A DNA stretch of 64,000 nucleotides from Rhynchopus sp. YZ270_cl-10 (taxonomy: Eukaryota > Euglenozoa > Diplonemea > Diplonemida > Diplonemidae), in assembly GCA_964035575.1 (NCBI GenBank), contig OZ037894.1:558001-622000 (forward strand), read 5' to 3'. This document shows, in pieces, positions 10,533 to 20,536 of this stretch. The first letter of the stretch is position 1, and each line of letters starts with the position of its first letter. A program made the position numbers and the translations under genes. A model generated the notes under the pieces. The model did not search any database and was not told the DNA's origin. It saw only the letters and a program-made list of their open reading frames with translations.

Positions 10533-12050
10533 ATGAGTGAAGCTGAGGCGTGGGCCATGCCGGACTTTGAGAATATGAAGAGCGTCATGTATAACGGTGC
10601 GTACATGATACGGACGGCAGTGGCAGACATGCTGGAGGGGGGTGTGTTGTTTCCCAAAGGGCTGGAGGGGAGGGTGCAGTTGATAGGTGGGGTGGGCTTT
10701 GAGAATGAAGAGGATGTGTTGTTTGAGCGGGCGCTTGCACAGTTTACGTGGTTTTCGTATCGAAGTGGCTTTGTGGGCCTCCCTGACGTCTCCTATGATA
10801 CCGGCTGGGGCTGTGTGCACAGAACCGGGCAGATGCTCCTCATGACCGCCCTTACCCGCCACCTCTGCTGCCTCCCAACCCCGCTGCTTCCGCACTTCCG
10901 TGACGTTCCAAATGCGCCGTTTTCTATCCAGGCGATTAGCAGTCGAGGGAGTGCGTACGGAAAGGAGCCGGGGCAGTGGTTTGCCCCCTCCACCATAGCG
11001 CATGTTCTTAAGGTATGTGGTGTGTGGAGGTTCGAGGGAAAATAGAAATGACTGAGCTTTTCTTTTCGGAGGGGGGCCCTTTTATTTGTTTACCATCATA
11101 TCGTAATGGATGGCTTGCATCGTGGGTCAGTCGGAGGTGGAGGTAATCACCCTTTTTTTTTATATTTCTTCCACTTTGAATTTCACAAAAAAAACAGGAT
11201 CTTGTGAACGGACAGGTTGAGTCTGGGTTTTTGATTCCAAAACCTTTGCATATTACTGTTGTGACTGATCAGACTGTGCGGTGCAAGCCGCTTCTCGCAC
11301 ATGCGAGCGCGCCGTCTTCTGGTGTGCTGCTCCTTATCCCGTTTATGTTCGGGATGGACCGTGTGGACGCAGACAACGAAGGCCTGCTGCTGCGCCTGCT
11401 GCACTCACGCTACTCCATAGGCATCCTAGGGGGCAAGCCACGCCACGCGCTCTACTTCGTGGGCTCCAAGGCTAACCACCTCATCTACCTCGACCCGCAC
11501 AGAGTCCAGCCCGCATACACAGAGGACGCAAACATCGGCCAGCTCGTCGAGCCAAAACGACATTCCATTTCCGTCGGCGAGCTTGACCCCTGCAGCCTCC
11601 TCGCCTTCTACGCCAGGGGCGTCTCCGAAACGGTGGTATGATAAAACATTTCATGATTTTTTTTTTCTATTTTGTGTTCCCTCAGTGACAGCGTTGCCTT
11701 TTTTGTTCTGCAGGTTAGAGCAAATCAGTCAATCCCTTAGGTTTTTTTATGGTGAACTACAATACTCAAAACAGGACCTGATCAAATTCTTGAAAGAGGT
11801 GCGTCTCAAGGAGGAGGCGAGCTACCCTATGTTCGACATAAAGGGTTACGGAGAGGTTGAGGCGAGGGCACGTGAGCTGGGTCTCTCTGACCCACCTTCC
11901 AGGCCTGAGAGGGAAGTGTCCAGCAGCACAGCAGCAGCGCCGCGAACAGCGCCAGCAACAGCATCGCAACAAGAGACATCTGCGGAGAGTTCCACACCCT
12001 CCTCCATCCTACCAGATGTGAGCTACCCTGCACCTCCACGAGATTGCTAA
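10533..12050 (+). CDS. ATG4: Atg4-family cysteine protease (peptidase C54), 3 exons
   Basis: Atg4 trims the C-terminus of Atg8 and later removes lipid from Atg8-PE during autophagosome formation. Exons are 10533-11012, 11198-11635 and 11775-12050 (397 aa), both introns phase 0 (GTATGT..ACAG and GTATGA..ACAG). Exon 1 contains FTWFSYRSGF and DTGWGCVHRTGQML, with the catalytic cysteine in GWGC. Exon 2 supplies IGILGGKPRHALYFVG and YLDPHRVQ, with the catalytic Asp and His in the DPH motif. Exon 3 gives the family tail ending around YPMFDI, then a low-complexity Ser/Ala/Pro tail. The last acceptor is the least certain: the AG at 11774 keeps phase 0 and rebuilds the family spacing better than the CAG at 11713, which would shift the frame. 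Intron 1 carries a GGTCAGTCGGAGG repeat. Confidence 0.9.
11098..11143 (+). repeat. GGTCAGTCGGAGGTGCC dispersed repeat, copy inside Atg4 intron 1
   Basis: Part of a family of about 65 bp with landmarks GGATGGCTGGCATC, GGTCAGTCGGAGG and TGCCTGCATCAA. Other copies, all on the + strand: 28279-28310, 28431-28493, 31681-31749, 60412-60475 and 60763-60815 (diverged). Confidence 0.75.
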
Positions 12051-12982
12051 GCGTGGGTTTTTCCCCTTTTTTTTCGTGCATGAGAGGTTCATTTTACAGG
12101 AAAAAAAGGGTAAATTGCGTACAACGCATACTTTTTTTTGTACTATCGCAAATGGAAAAAACGGTTTTCGTCTCGCGATTTCCCCCCAAAAATTTTTTTT
12201 TGGTTCTCTTAGCTTCGCTTAGGTTCGTTCCTTTTTTTTTGTATTTTTTTTTGTCTCAAAATAAAAGCTATGGTTCGAAGGTGGTACTACACCCCACTTT
12301 CGTGTCCATAACCTAAAAAAAAAATGAATATTCTTTTAGAGGTGGCCCAAGCACATGAGGTTCAGGGTCATCTTCTTACAACACCTTTCTGTTTTTTTCT
12401 CTTTCTCCCTCTCATCTCATCCCTCCCAACGATCAACCTTATTCCACACGTCATAAAAAAAACCTGTTCTCTTTTGGGGAGGTATGGGGTATTTGGGTAA
12501 AGAGAAAAAGGCAGAAATACACTTGCCACATGTTGGGATGCATGGATGTTGTGGGGGAGTGGGGTTGTAGTTGGGGGGAAGAACACAGGTTTGCCACAAA
12601 TGAAGAGTAGGAACTCATCTTCGGGGGGTGTGTCAATACACTAATACGAAACCCAGTTTTCAAAATAAAATTCAAAATCTATGACACTAAACAGATTATT
12701 CAAATCTAACCTATGGGTCGGGACCGGTTGGGGTGTTTTTTTTTTCCTTTTTTCAAAAGGTGACCAAAGCAACGAGAGGCTAAGGTTCATCTTAATACAC
12801 TCTTTCTTTTCCCATTGCGAGCAAAAAGGGGACCTGATTGCGAAGACCAGGACACACTGTAACGTCAATATATATTTTTTTTTTCTGTTAACATTCTGGG
12901 AGAGAGAGGGAAGGTTAAACACAGGATAACCCTCTTTAGGTAAAACAAAACAAGAGCACGAAGCCAAAACCAAAAAAAAAAG

Positions 12983-13058
12983 TGGAGATTGCACAACTGT
13001 AGCAACACAACCGAGGCAACTACACTACTCCAACAATTTTTCAAAAAAAAAAAAAAAA
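12983..13058 (+). repeat. A-tailed short retroposon-like repeat (CCGAGGCAACTACAC)
   Basis: The core GAGGCAACTACACTACTCC is followed by CAACAATTTTTC and a poly-A run. A second + copy lies at 21438-21500 (also ending in an A-run) and an inverted copy at 60489-60551. Presence on both strands and the A-rich end suggest a SINE-like retroposon. Confidence 0.65.
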
Positions 13059-13079
13059 CATAAACACCCATTCCAGAGC

Positions 13080-13960
13080 TCGCGCTAAAGTCCATCCCTC
13101 ATCCCGGGATTTTTGGGGGTTTTGGTAGGAACGTTTTTTTTTTTTGCAGTACGGGGATTTCATTAAGAAACCAGAAGTTCTAATATTGTTGAGTAAGACC
13201 ACCACATAGTGGACTTGCATATACATGTGACCCCGCCGTGGAACGCAATTGGCTCGGAAAGTCAAAAGAAAGAGGAGAAAAAAGAAAAGGAAAAAAAAAA
13301 AAAGTTGGTTACCGTGCGCCTGCGGCGCTGCCTGTTCCCTTCCAGTTTCTACAGGCAAACACTTGCCCCCTTTACCTTACACTGACGGGTTTTGACCAAA
13401 ACCAAGAACTTGTCCATTTCGGCAAATTGACCCCACCACAGAACGGACGAATTCCGGAAATGCAAATGCCGGTGTTTTCGCGCATTTTCATGTTGCAAGA
13501 CGTCAGGATCAGGGAGAGAAAATCTGGTTGTGGGATTTACATTGGCCCTCTTTACCCACATGGATTTTGACCAAAACCAAAAAATTGGCCATTTCGGCAA
13601 AGTGACCCCACCACAGCGCGGACGGATTCCGGAAATTCCAATCGCGGTATGTTTTGGGGCTGAAAACCCACTGATTTTCAGGAGAAAAATTGCTTCCAAA
13701 TCTCGGAATTTTCCGAATTTTCCTGAAAATGACCCTTGTTTACGAGTATGGGTTCATATTTTGCGAAAATTTAAGTCACTAAAATTTTGTCCATTTTTCC
13801 GTATATACCCCACCACAAGCCGGGATTGGCCCGGAAATGCCACAAAACGGGGTTTCCGGGCCTCCCCAGCTAACCTTTTCAAGGAACGTTTTTCCGTACC
13901 CGAAATCCATTTTTTCCCCATTTTTTCCCATAATTAGCGCGACCACTGACCCATTCGAAT
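13080..13960 (-). mobile_element. hAT-MITE-related copy, inverted, ends not found
   Basis: Blocks at 13080-13130, 13210-13345 and 13700-13830 match, in reverse complement and in the same order, 4400-4430, 4190-4330 and 3985-4140 of MITE copy 1. Between them lie two diverged direct repeats of a unit with TTTTGACCAAAACCAA, GACCCCACCACAG and ATTCCGGAAAT (13388-13500 and 13567-13650). The same pair recurs at 56010-56260. No CAGGG terminus or target duplication is evident, so this is probably an old or truncated copy. Confidence 0.6.
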
Positions 13961-14258
13961 TCAGAGTCGGGTGTCCTGTGCAAAGAGGACCATCTTACGC
14001 AGATATGTGTGCGAAGCACATTCATCTTTTTAAGATTATTCTACAGCACAAAAACGATGGTTTGAAACTAACCAAATAAAATAACCTTATTTTTCCCATT
14101 ATTTGTTGACGATTAACAATCACAAAGGCTTAGGTTCATTGTACACAGCATTTTTTTTTTTCTCTCTCTTCGGTGAACGCAGATCACGTTTTTCTCTCTA
14201 ATCAAATAAAACAACGATGGTTTTGGGGGGATCCCCCTCTCTTCCGACAAAGTTTAAA

Positions 14259-14803
14259 ATGGTGTGGCTGACGACCCCAAAATAGCAGAAAATAGCAGAA
14301 AATAGCACTTTGGGGGGTTTTTTTTGGGTTTGGTTGCTGGGTGGTGGTGTGGCTCATGATGGACGAGGGAAGGAAACTTGGCCAGCCCGCAACCCACAGC
14401 GCAATACACAGTACACAGTACACAGTACACAGTACACAGTACACAGTACACAGTACACAGTACACAGTACACAGTACACAGTACACAGTACACAGTACAC
14501 AGTACACAATACACAGTACACAGTACACAGTACAGCACCTGGTCTATATCGGGACAAAATACATTTTTTTGCTAAAATTGCTCTTATTTTTTACGCTTTT
14601 TTGCTCGAAAAAAACGTTGTCCTGCATCTTTGGTAGGTGTTTTGGGGACTGGCTGGGGTCAGGAGTCCCTCGTTTCCCTTCCCTTTAGCAAAAGCCCAAA
14701 CCACGGCCAAAAAATATAAAAAATCCAGACCCCCAAAATAGCAGAAAATAGCAGAAAATAGCAGAAAATAGCAGAAAATAGCACCCCCCTTCAGCCACAC
14801 CAT
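14259..14803. repeat. Inverted-repeat block enclosing two minisatellites
   Basis: ATGGTGTGGCTGA at 14259-14271 is exactly inverted at 14791-14803. Inside are AAAATAGCAG decamer arrays (14280-14309 and 14738-14787) flanking a 7-bp array (14403-14535). It could be a MITE carrying satellites; no clear target duplication beyond AAA. Confidence 0.5.
14403..14535. repeat. 7-bp tandem array (CAGTACA)n
   Basis: About 19 nearly perfect units of CAGTACA, with one or two GT-to-AT variants. A 7-bp unit keeps all frames open, so the repetitive Cys/Tyr/Leu-Val and Thr/Val/His frames across it are artefacts. Confidence 0.95.
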
Positions 14804-16490
14804 AAAACCTAGCTTTTTTTTCTTCTTTTTCTTTGTCAGTATCGATGGCACATCATATGTTTGTCTGCATTTTGTTTCTTTCGGTACGGAACACAGCCTC
14901 CCACCCTTTGCATGAGCACAAAAGCAAACATAACAAAAAACTTCATAAAAGCCCATTCAAACCCTTTGCTTGAGAGGCGCTACTGAGATGCGTTTTTAGC
15001 ACGTTTTCAACTACTCTTTTCGTGTATACCTTCAAGGGGCTTGCGACAAACCCCACAGACGGTAAAGATGCTTTGCGCCCCAGAGGCATTTTGCACTCAC
15101 TCCATTTCTCTGATAGTGTATGATTTGAAGTGAACGATTGAAAAGGGTGTTTTCAGAGGACAGAGAGGCTTGGGATCATCTTCTTGACTCTTTCTTTTTT
15201 CTCTTTTTTGTTTTTTTCTTTTCTCGCAGGGGGGGTTAAGAGAAGCGAATTTAAGTTCACTTTGCAGTTCTCTTTTGCTGTTTTGATGATAGAGGGGTGT
15301 GTGTGTGTGTGTTTTGATAACCAATAGGGGTAATTTTAGGGGTTTGCGCAGAATATGGCCCCAGGGGTGTGTGTGTGTGTTGATAGTTTACCGAATGCAA
15401 TTCGTGTAAATCAAATCAACGCCGTACAAATTTTAGCCACAAACTCCGCCCCCCTGCCTGTCAGATATTGCCAAAGCCTATCGTTTATGGTGGTGGTACG
15501 AGGTGTGTGTGTGTGTGTGTTTGATAACGGGTTTAGAGTGGGTAACGCCTGAACGGAGTATGGCCCACTGTGTGTGTGTGTGTGTAGGCAGTCGTTACCC
15601 CATCCCCCCTTTCCACCCTCCGTTCAACCCCTTCGGTATATTGTGATATAAAAATCCCCCTCCCCCAGAAAAATGTGGCCAAAAAAAAAAGGAATGGTTT
15701 TGTTTTCCCTTGTATTTCTATTCTGTTTCCCCCCATTTTTTGAAGATCCGGAATGGTAAAAAAAAGTTTTCAAAAAAAAAGAAGAAAAAAAATAAAAACT
15801 AAGTGGAGTTCATCCTCGGGTGTGTCTACTGATACAAAGCCAGGGTTTTCAAAAAAAAAAAAAGCGCTATACACACAACGGGGGGGGATGGGTTATCCTC
15901 ACCCCACTCCCGTTGGTTTGCCTTCTTCCCCATCCGCAACTGAAAAAGGGGATTGCGAAAGGGTTATCTTTTTACTATATCTGTCGCAGACGCCATACGT
16001 TTTTTTTTTTCTCTCCCCCTTTTCTTTTTTCCAATTTTCTTTTTAAGAACAAAACACACCTTTTTTCTTAAAGAACGGTACATACCTCACCCAGCCCACC
16101 TTTTTTTATTCCGCAAACCCAATTTTTCGCGTCTTCTGTTACACCACGCTCATGCTCGAACACTATATCGGTGCCAATAAAATACGAACTCTAGAGAAAT
16201 GACATCATCTGATGAATCCTGCGCGATTAACGAATCCGCATCAATAGCTAACTAAAACACGAGAGACTGATGGAAAGATGAAAAGAACTTTGAAAAAGAG
16301 AGTTTAAAAACTCCGTGAAACCGATGAGTTTATAAGAGTTGGGGCCCGTTCAAACCTGCCGACAAACTTGGTAGTAGGGAACCTGCTGAGGTTTTCATTC
16401 CAACAACCTTTTCTTCCAGCGCCTTTTCCTCCGATGAACGGTGAGTCTCAAAAAAAGATTTTCAACTGTTCTTTTCTTCCCCACCCACGT

Positions 16491-16538
16491 TGCTGGTGGA
16501 TAAAACTCCATCTTTCGATTGAAAATTATATCTTAATC
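16491..16538 (+). repeat. Dispersed repeat with AAAACTCCATCTTTCGATTG core
   Basis: It matches 51508-51555 over about 45 bp with three or four differences, same strand. Both copies precede pyrimidine-rich sequence. Class unknown. Confidence 0.65.
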
Positions 16539-16544
16539 TTTTCT

Positions 16545-16578
16545 TCTCCACCCCACACCCTTTTCTACCCCCTTTTAG
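16545..16578 (+). promoter_or_regulatory. Pyrimidine tract and TAG: probable trans-splice acceptor
   Basis: A T/C-rich run ends in TTTTAG at 16578, giving a 55-nt leader before ATG 16634. Confidence 0.45.
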
Positions 16579-16633
16579 GAGAACCAAATAGCCACAAAAC
16601 TCCATTTTTTCCCCCTTCTCTTCCCCTTTAAAA

Positions 16634-17563
16634 ATGAGAGGCCTGCTGAATTACGTAGACCCATCTAAGGGGATAAAGTGGATGCTAGGGAAGGAGACAA
16701 GCCAGAGCTACAAACAGAAGAAGGTTGCTGTGGTCTACTCCTGCTCGTCTCTGGACCCGTCAATGTCGATGAGCAGGAACTCTCCGATTTCGCCAACGTC
16801 GATTCCTTCACCTACTTCACCCTATAGACCACAGGTTGATGCTCCAGTGGATTGGGTAAGACAAGCAGGGTATGAATTGATCGATCTACGCGAAGACCCT
16901 AACATTACAATCGCAGCAGCGATTCAAAGTCTTGCAGAATGCACAGCAGAAACCTGTATTATTGCAACATCTTCTTCGAAATTGGTGCATCAATTGAAAG
17001 CAAAGGGGGTACCAATAGAATTTATTCTTGCCCCGCAAGAAGGGCATGCAGAAGTATTGAATTTGAATGTTCCGTTGTCGTCTCCGGGATCGGTGCAGGA
17101 TGTTAGAGTTTTGCGGTATAGGCCGAATTCGTCTTCGCTGAGAGCGGCGTTAGTGAAGGCGGTGGGGAAAGGGGACGCGGGGTTCGAACTGCAGGTAGAT
17201 ATTTTGTCGGATGATGGAGAGGTCGTGGATTCGCAGGAGATGAATGAGTACTGTCCGTTCACCCCGTTGGTGCAGGAGCTGAAAGGGCATCCGGAGACAA
17301 TAGCAGCGCTCCTAGCTGTGGCAGAGAATTTGCTCTACAGAGGGCTAGAGGACCGCTATCGGACGCTCATGGGGGGGTCTGAAAAGTTTCGTGAAACCTT
17401 CGGTGTATCAGCAGCGCTAGAGTTTCTTAATGTGCTCGGGTTTGAAAAGATTGTTGACTGTGAGCCTTCCCCGCAGTATGTTGTGCAGGAAGGCAATATA
17501 TGTCCAGATCTCTTCCAAAAAGCGGTGCACGTGTTGAACAAAGCGATAATTGATCGAGCGTGA
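16634..17563 (+). CDS. Hypothetical protein with probable C-terminal PUB domain
   Basis: A single 309-aa exon. Residues about 215-305 (AENLLYRGLEDRYRTL, then FGVSAALEFLNVLGFEKI) match the helical PUB/PUG pattern: a paired helix, a K/RYRxL turn and a late LxxxGFE helix. PUB domains bind the C-terminus of p97/Cdc48 and mark cofactors of ubiquitin-dependent extraction. The N-terminal half is less clear. It has a Ser/Pro-rich linker (about 43-70) and a stretch with CIIATSSSKLVHQL followed by GVPIEFILAP that looks like an alternating beta/alpha fold; I do not assign a family. No zinc finger, UBX or PNGase core is present. Start is the first ATG after the acceptor at 16578. Confidence 0.7.
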   Translation: MRGLLNYVDPSKGIKWMLGKETSQSYKQKKVAVVYSCSSLDPSMSMSRNSPISPTSIPSPTSPYRPQVDAPVDWVRQAGYELIDLREDPNITIAAAIQSLAECTAETCIIATSSSKLVHQLKAKGVPIEFILAPQEGHAEVLNLNVPLSSPGSVQDVRVLRYRPNSSSLRAALVKAVGKGDAGFELQVDILSDDGEVVDSQEMNEYCPFTPLVQELKGHPETIAALLAVAENLLYRGLEDRYRTLMGGSEKFRETFGVSAALEFLNVLGFEKIVDCEPSPQYVVQEGNICPDLFQKAVHVLNKAIIDRA

Positions 17564-18444
17564 TGTGTGATAATTTAAAAGAAAATGAAAAAGAAGGGGA
17601 AAAAACAAAAAAAAAACAAAATGTTACATTCTACAGGGATTTGATATGGGATGGGATGAGGGGTTGAAAGCAAGGTGTGGGGTAGCTCCTAAAAGAGCGG
17701 GACATTGCCCAGATGAGGTGTGTGTTGTGTTATGTCTCTCTGGGGGGTGCATGAAGCTTTCATATTCATCTGATCAGATTTTTTTTTTGAGGTGGCTATA
17801 ACAATGCGAGGCTTAGTATCATATTCACCATTTTGTTTTCAATTGTTTTATTGTTTTCAGTGCTTGCCGTCCACGGCGGTTGTCGTTCCTTTTTTTGGTG
17901 CAAACACCCTTTTCTGTGTGAGAGGCTCATCATTCAAGTATTTTTTTTTTTTTAAATCTAAATTGCCCCGCGTCCGCTGAACGGTGAGGCGTTTTGCGCT
18001 TTCAACTTCTCTTTGCTTTTTTTGGAGTGGTTCATCAACTAGTGGTTTCGTTGCTCTCTCTTAAACCTTTAGGGTCAGCTCAACCAATTTATATTTTTTT
18101 GATGTAGTCCTCAGCGACGTTTTTGCACCTTCAAATTCACCGTTTTGATTTTTTATTTTGTTTATTTCGTAGTGGTGCCGGCTGACCTTCGCAACCAGTT
18201 CTCCCCTCTTTTATCTTGAATAGGGAGTAGTCGGAGAGTTTGCCATGAGAATGTTGAGGGGAAGGGGGAGTCTTACGAATGTGTGTGTGTTTTTTTGTTT
18301 TTTTTTGTTTTGCTGAAAGAAAATTGGTTTTGTTCCTTTTGTTTTCATTTTTTTTTTTTTTTCTTCTCCGAAAATAAAATGTTTTGCGCATTAATTTGCG
18401 TAAAACTGGCATTTGGTGGTGGCTGTTCATTATTGGGGATTCTT

Positions 18445-18544
18445 CCACCTGATTTTTTTTTACCCCGCGTATAGGCGCGTACAGACGCGTATACGGCCCT
18501 ATACGGTCCTGTATGCGACTATACATGAGGTAAAAATCAGGTGG
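18445..18544. mobile_element. 100-bp mini-MITE with CGTATACGG-rich centre
   Basis: CCACCTGATTTTT at the left end is exactly inverted at the right end. TTCTT flanks it on both sides (18440-18444 and 18545-18549), a possible 5-bp target duplication. The middle is a run of diverged CGTATA/CGGTCCTGTATGCG units, themselves partly palindromic. Only one copy is in the window. Confidence 0.65.
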
Positions 18545-18942
18545 TTCTTGTTGTCAAGAATGCATGCAAAAGAGAGAAAAAAAAAGTACCTTGTTCTATT
18601 ATTATACCTAGAATCCATCAAAATGCGCCACCTCACAGCCTATCACATCACACGGGGTATAAGAATATACCACCCGTTTCCAGAAAAGAGGAACAAGCTT
18701 CCTTTGTTTCAGAATGTGCGTGCACAAAAATAAAGGCGCCTTCATATTTTGTTAATTTCAAAAACGCTTCCCTTCCCCCCTTTTTTTTGCTCGTATGTAC
18801 ATGACGCATATTTCATGTTTCCTTTGAATGCCAGTGCGCCAAAAGAGGGAGAGAGATGTCTTTACCAACTTTACCCCGTTTTTTTCCCAACCTTCCTGTA
18901 TACACGCGTCAGCAACCAATACAGGTAGTGTATTGAAATGAT

Positions 18943-19141
18943 TCTGGGGGGGGGGTAAGGGGTCTAATTTTAATTTCGTCGATTTTGAGAAAAATTTTGG
19001 CCAAAAATGGGCCCCACGTATAAGGAACCGGGCTCATATTTCTCAAAATTTAAGTGGTCAAAAAATTGTCCAATTTTCCGAAATGACCCCACCGCTGCAC
19101 GGGCGGAGCCCAAAAATGCAAATAAGCCACTTTTTGGTTTC
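18943..19141. mobile_element. hAT-family-related fragment between 11-bp direct repeats
   Basis: ATTGAAATGAT occurs at 18932-18942 and 19142-19152. The middle (GGGCCCCACGTATAAG, then CAAAAAATTGTCCAATTTT and ATGACCCCACC) matches 56330-56450 inside the MITE at 55686. CAGGG termini are absent. Confidence 0.45.
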
Positions 19142-19422
19142 ATTGAAATGATGCGGCTGACACTGAGGAATTATGGTTTACGGCGTCCCATTGAGGGGGC
19201 GAACCCTTTTTAATTTTTTGTTCTCTTGAAATGTGTAATTTCATGTTTTCGCGAAAACAATACGAACTGATCCTACAAGGGTTGAAGGAAGGGTGTGGAA
19301 AACAATAATAACAAGAACAACAAATTGCTAAGAAAAAAAATGGGGTGTGCTGTGGATAACTCCGCGCGATTTTCGAAACCACCATAGCATCCTGGCGATT
19401 TTCTGGAGGTGCTGATGTGACG

Positions 19423-19590
19423 ATGCCTGGTGCGATCGACGACGTGTTGTCGTCTGTGCATTATGTGTTCCTTCCGCACTGCTCTGATGACGACGACGAT
19501 GCGTGGGAGCCTGTGGACGACTACGAGCTGGAACATGCCGAGGCCGCCCGAGCGAATGGTTATCGAGCCTGCCGAGACTACCTCCAATAA
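19423..19590 (+). CDS. Possible small acidic ORF or last exon (55 aa)
   Basis: ATG 19423 opens a 55-codon frame rich in Asp/Glu (SDDDDDAWEPVDDYELEHAE) with GC-rich, gene-like codon use unlike the A/T-rich surroundings. The next frame also looks coding from 19556 to 19639 (ending LDEEDSPTV), and 19646-19730 again reads as plausible protein. This may be a degraded gene or exons whose boundaries I cannot place. No family recognised. Confidence 0.3.
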   Translation: MPGAIDDVLSSVHYVFLPHCSDDDDDAWEPVDDYELEHAEAARANGYRACRDYLQ

Positions 19591-19930
19591 CGCGATCGAG
19601 CAGATGGTGCTGGACGAAGAGGACAGCCCCACTGTTTAAAAGTTTCAGATGCAGGCATCCCAGTGGGTTCAGCAGCGTACGAAGAGCGTTTTAGCATACC
19701 TGCAGAAGAGCAGAATGCTGGCGTGTTGTAGATTATATTTATTTCAGAGTGGAGTTCCACAGCACACCCGGTTTTTTTTCCGATAGCAATTACTTGTTTT
19801 TTTTATTTTATCTTGTGCGAATAATCTCTCTCCCCGTGTGTTGCAAAAGAAAATGTTGAAAAAAGGTTTTTTTTTTTTGAGGCGCACACAAAGAAACCGA
19901 CCGAGTTTTGATGCCAAAAAAAAAAAAGGA

Positions 19931-19985
19931 AAAGTGGAGTTCATCCTCGGGTGTCTACACTAATACAACCAAGTTTTCAACAAAA
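19931..19985 (+). repeat. GTGGAGTTCATCCTCGGGTG dispersed repeat
   Basis: Best conserved with 15801-15862; a diverged copy is at 12606-12668. Each continues through CTAATACAA or similar to GTTTTCAA and an A-run, so a short A-tailed retroposon is likely. All copies are on the + strand. Confidence 0.65.
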
Positions 19986-20033
19986 GAGAAACCTTTGGTT
20001 TCCCTCCGTGCTCTTTTTTATCTTGGGAAAAAA

Positions 20034-20536
20034 CACGGGTCGGGAAAGATCTTTTTTTTTTTTTTTTTTTTCGAGAAAAAAAATCCTCTTCTCCCGAAAA
20101 AAAAAAAAAAAAAAAGATTTTTGGGAGAAAAAAAAAAAGAGAAAAGATTTGAAAATCCTGGGAAAATCCTGAAAAAATCCTGAAAAATCCTGGAAAAATC
20201 CATGAAATTTCATGAAAAATCTCGAGATCTTGAGAAATCTTTGAAAAAAAAAAAAAAGATTTTCAAAATCTTTTTTTTTTTTTTTCCCAAAAAGATTTTT
20301 CAAAATCCCAAAAATCTTTTTTATCTTTTTTTTGAGAAAAAAAAGATTTTCAAGATCTTTTTCATCTTTTTTTCTCTTTTTTTCCTTTTTTTTTCAGGAT
20401 TTTTCAAAGATCTCAAAGATCTCGAGAGATCCTGAAAAAAAAAGACAAAAATCCTGAAAATCTTGATTTTTTTTTTTTTTCTCCCGAGATTCTCGAAAAA
20501 AGACAAAAAAAGACAAAAGATCTTTCCCGACCCGTG
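20034..20536. mobile_element. 503-bp terminal-inverted-repeat element with degenerate interior
   Basis: CACGGGTCGGGAAAGATCTT at the left end is exactly inverted at 20515-20536. Poly-A flanks both ends, so any target duplication is hidden. The interior is almost wholly short permutations of AAAATCCTGA, AAGATCTTGA and A/T runs on both strands, giving extensive self-complementarity. No coding capacity. Confidence 0.75.

Larger units (their letters stand above)
12051..16577. other. 4.5-kb intergenic spacer, repeat-rich
   Basis: No supported gene. Contents in order: GAGGCT-type motifs at 12339-12376 and 12759-12793; an ACTCATCTTCGGGGG-type repeat at 12606-12668; a CCGAGGCAACTACAC repeat with A-tail at 12983-13058; hAT-related sequence at 13080-13960; further GAGGCT-type motifs at 14107-14140 and 15155-15184; the 14259-14803 inverted-repeat block with minisatellites; three GT microsatellite tracts between 15297 and 15585; another TTCATCCTCGGGTG repeat at 15801-15862; and the first copy of an AAAACTCCATCTTTCGATTG repeat at 16491-16538. 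Confidence 0.6.

Noticed and set aside
11583-11774. Atg4 exon 3 starting right after the CAG at 11713
   Set aside because: It puts the C-terminal region out of frame with exon 2; the ACAG at 11774 keeps phase 0 and gives the family-like spacing.
14202-14688. Open frames with Cys/Tyr/Val-Leu or Thr/Val/His repeats on both strands
   Set aside because: Produced by the 7-bp CAGTACA array, which cycles through all frames without stops.
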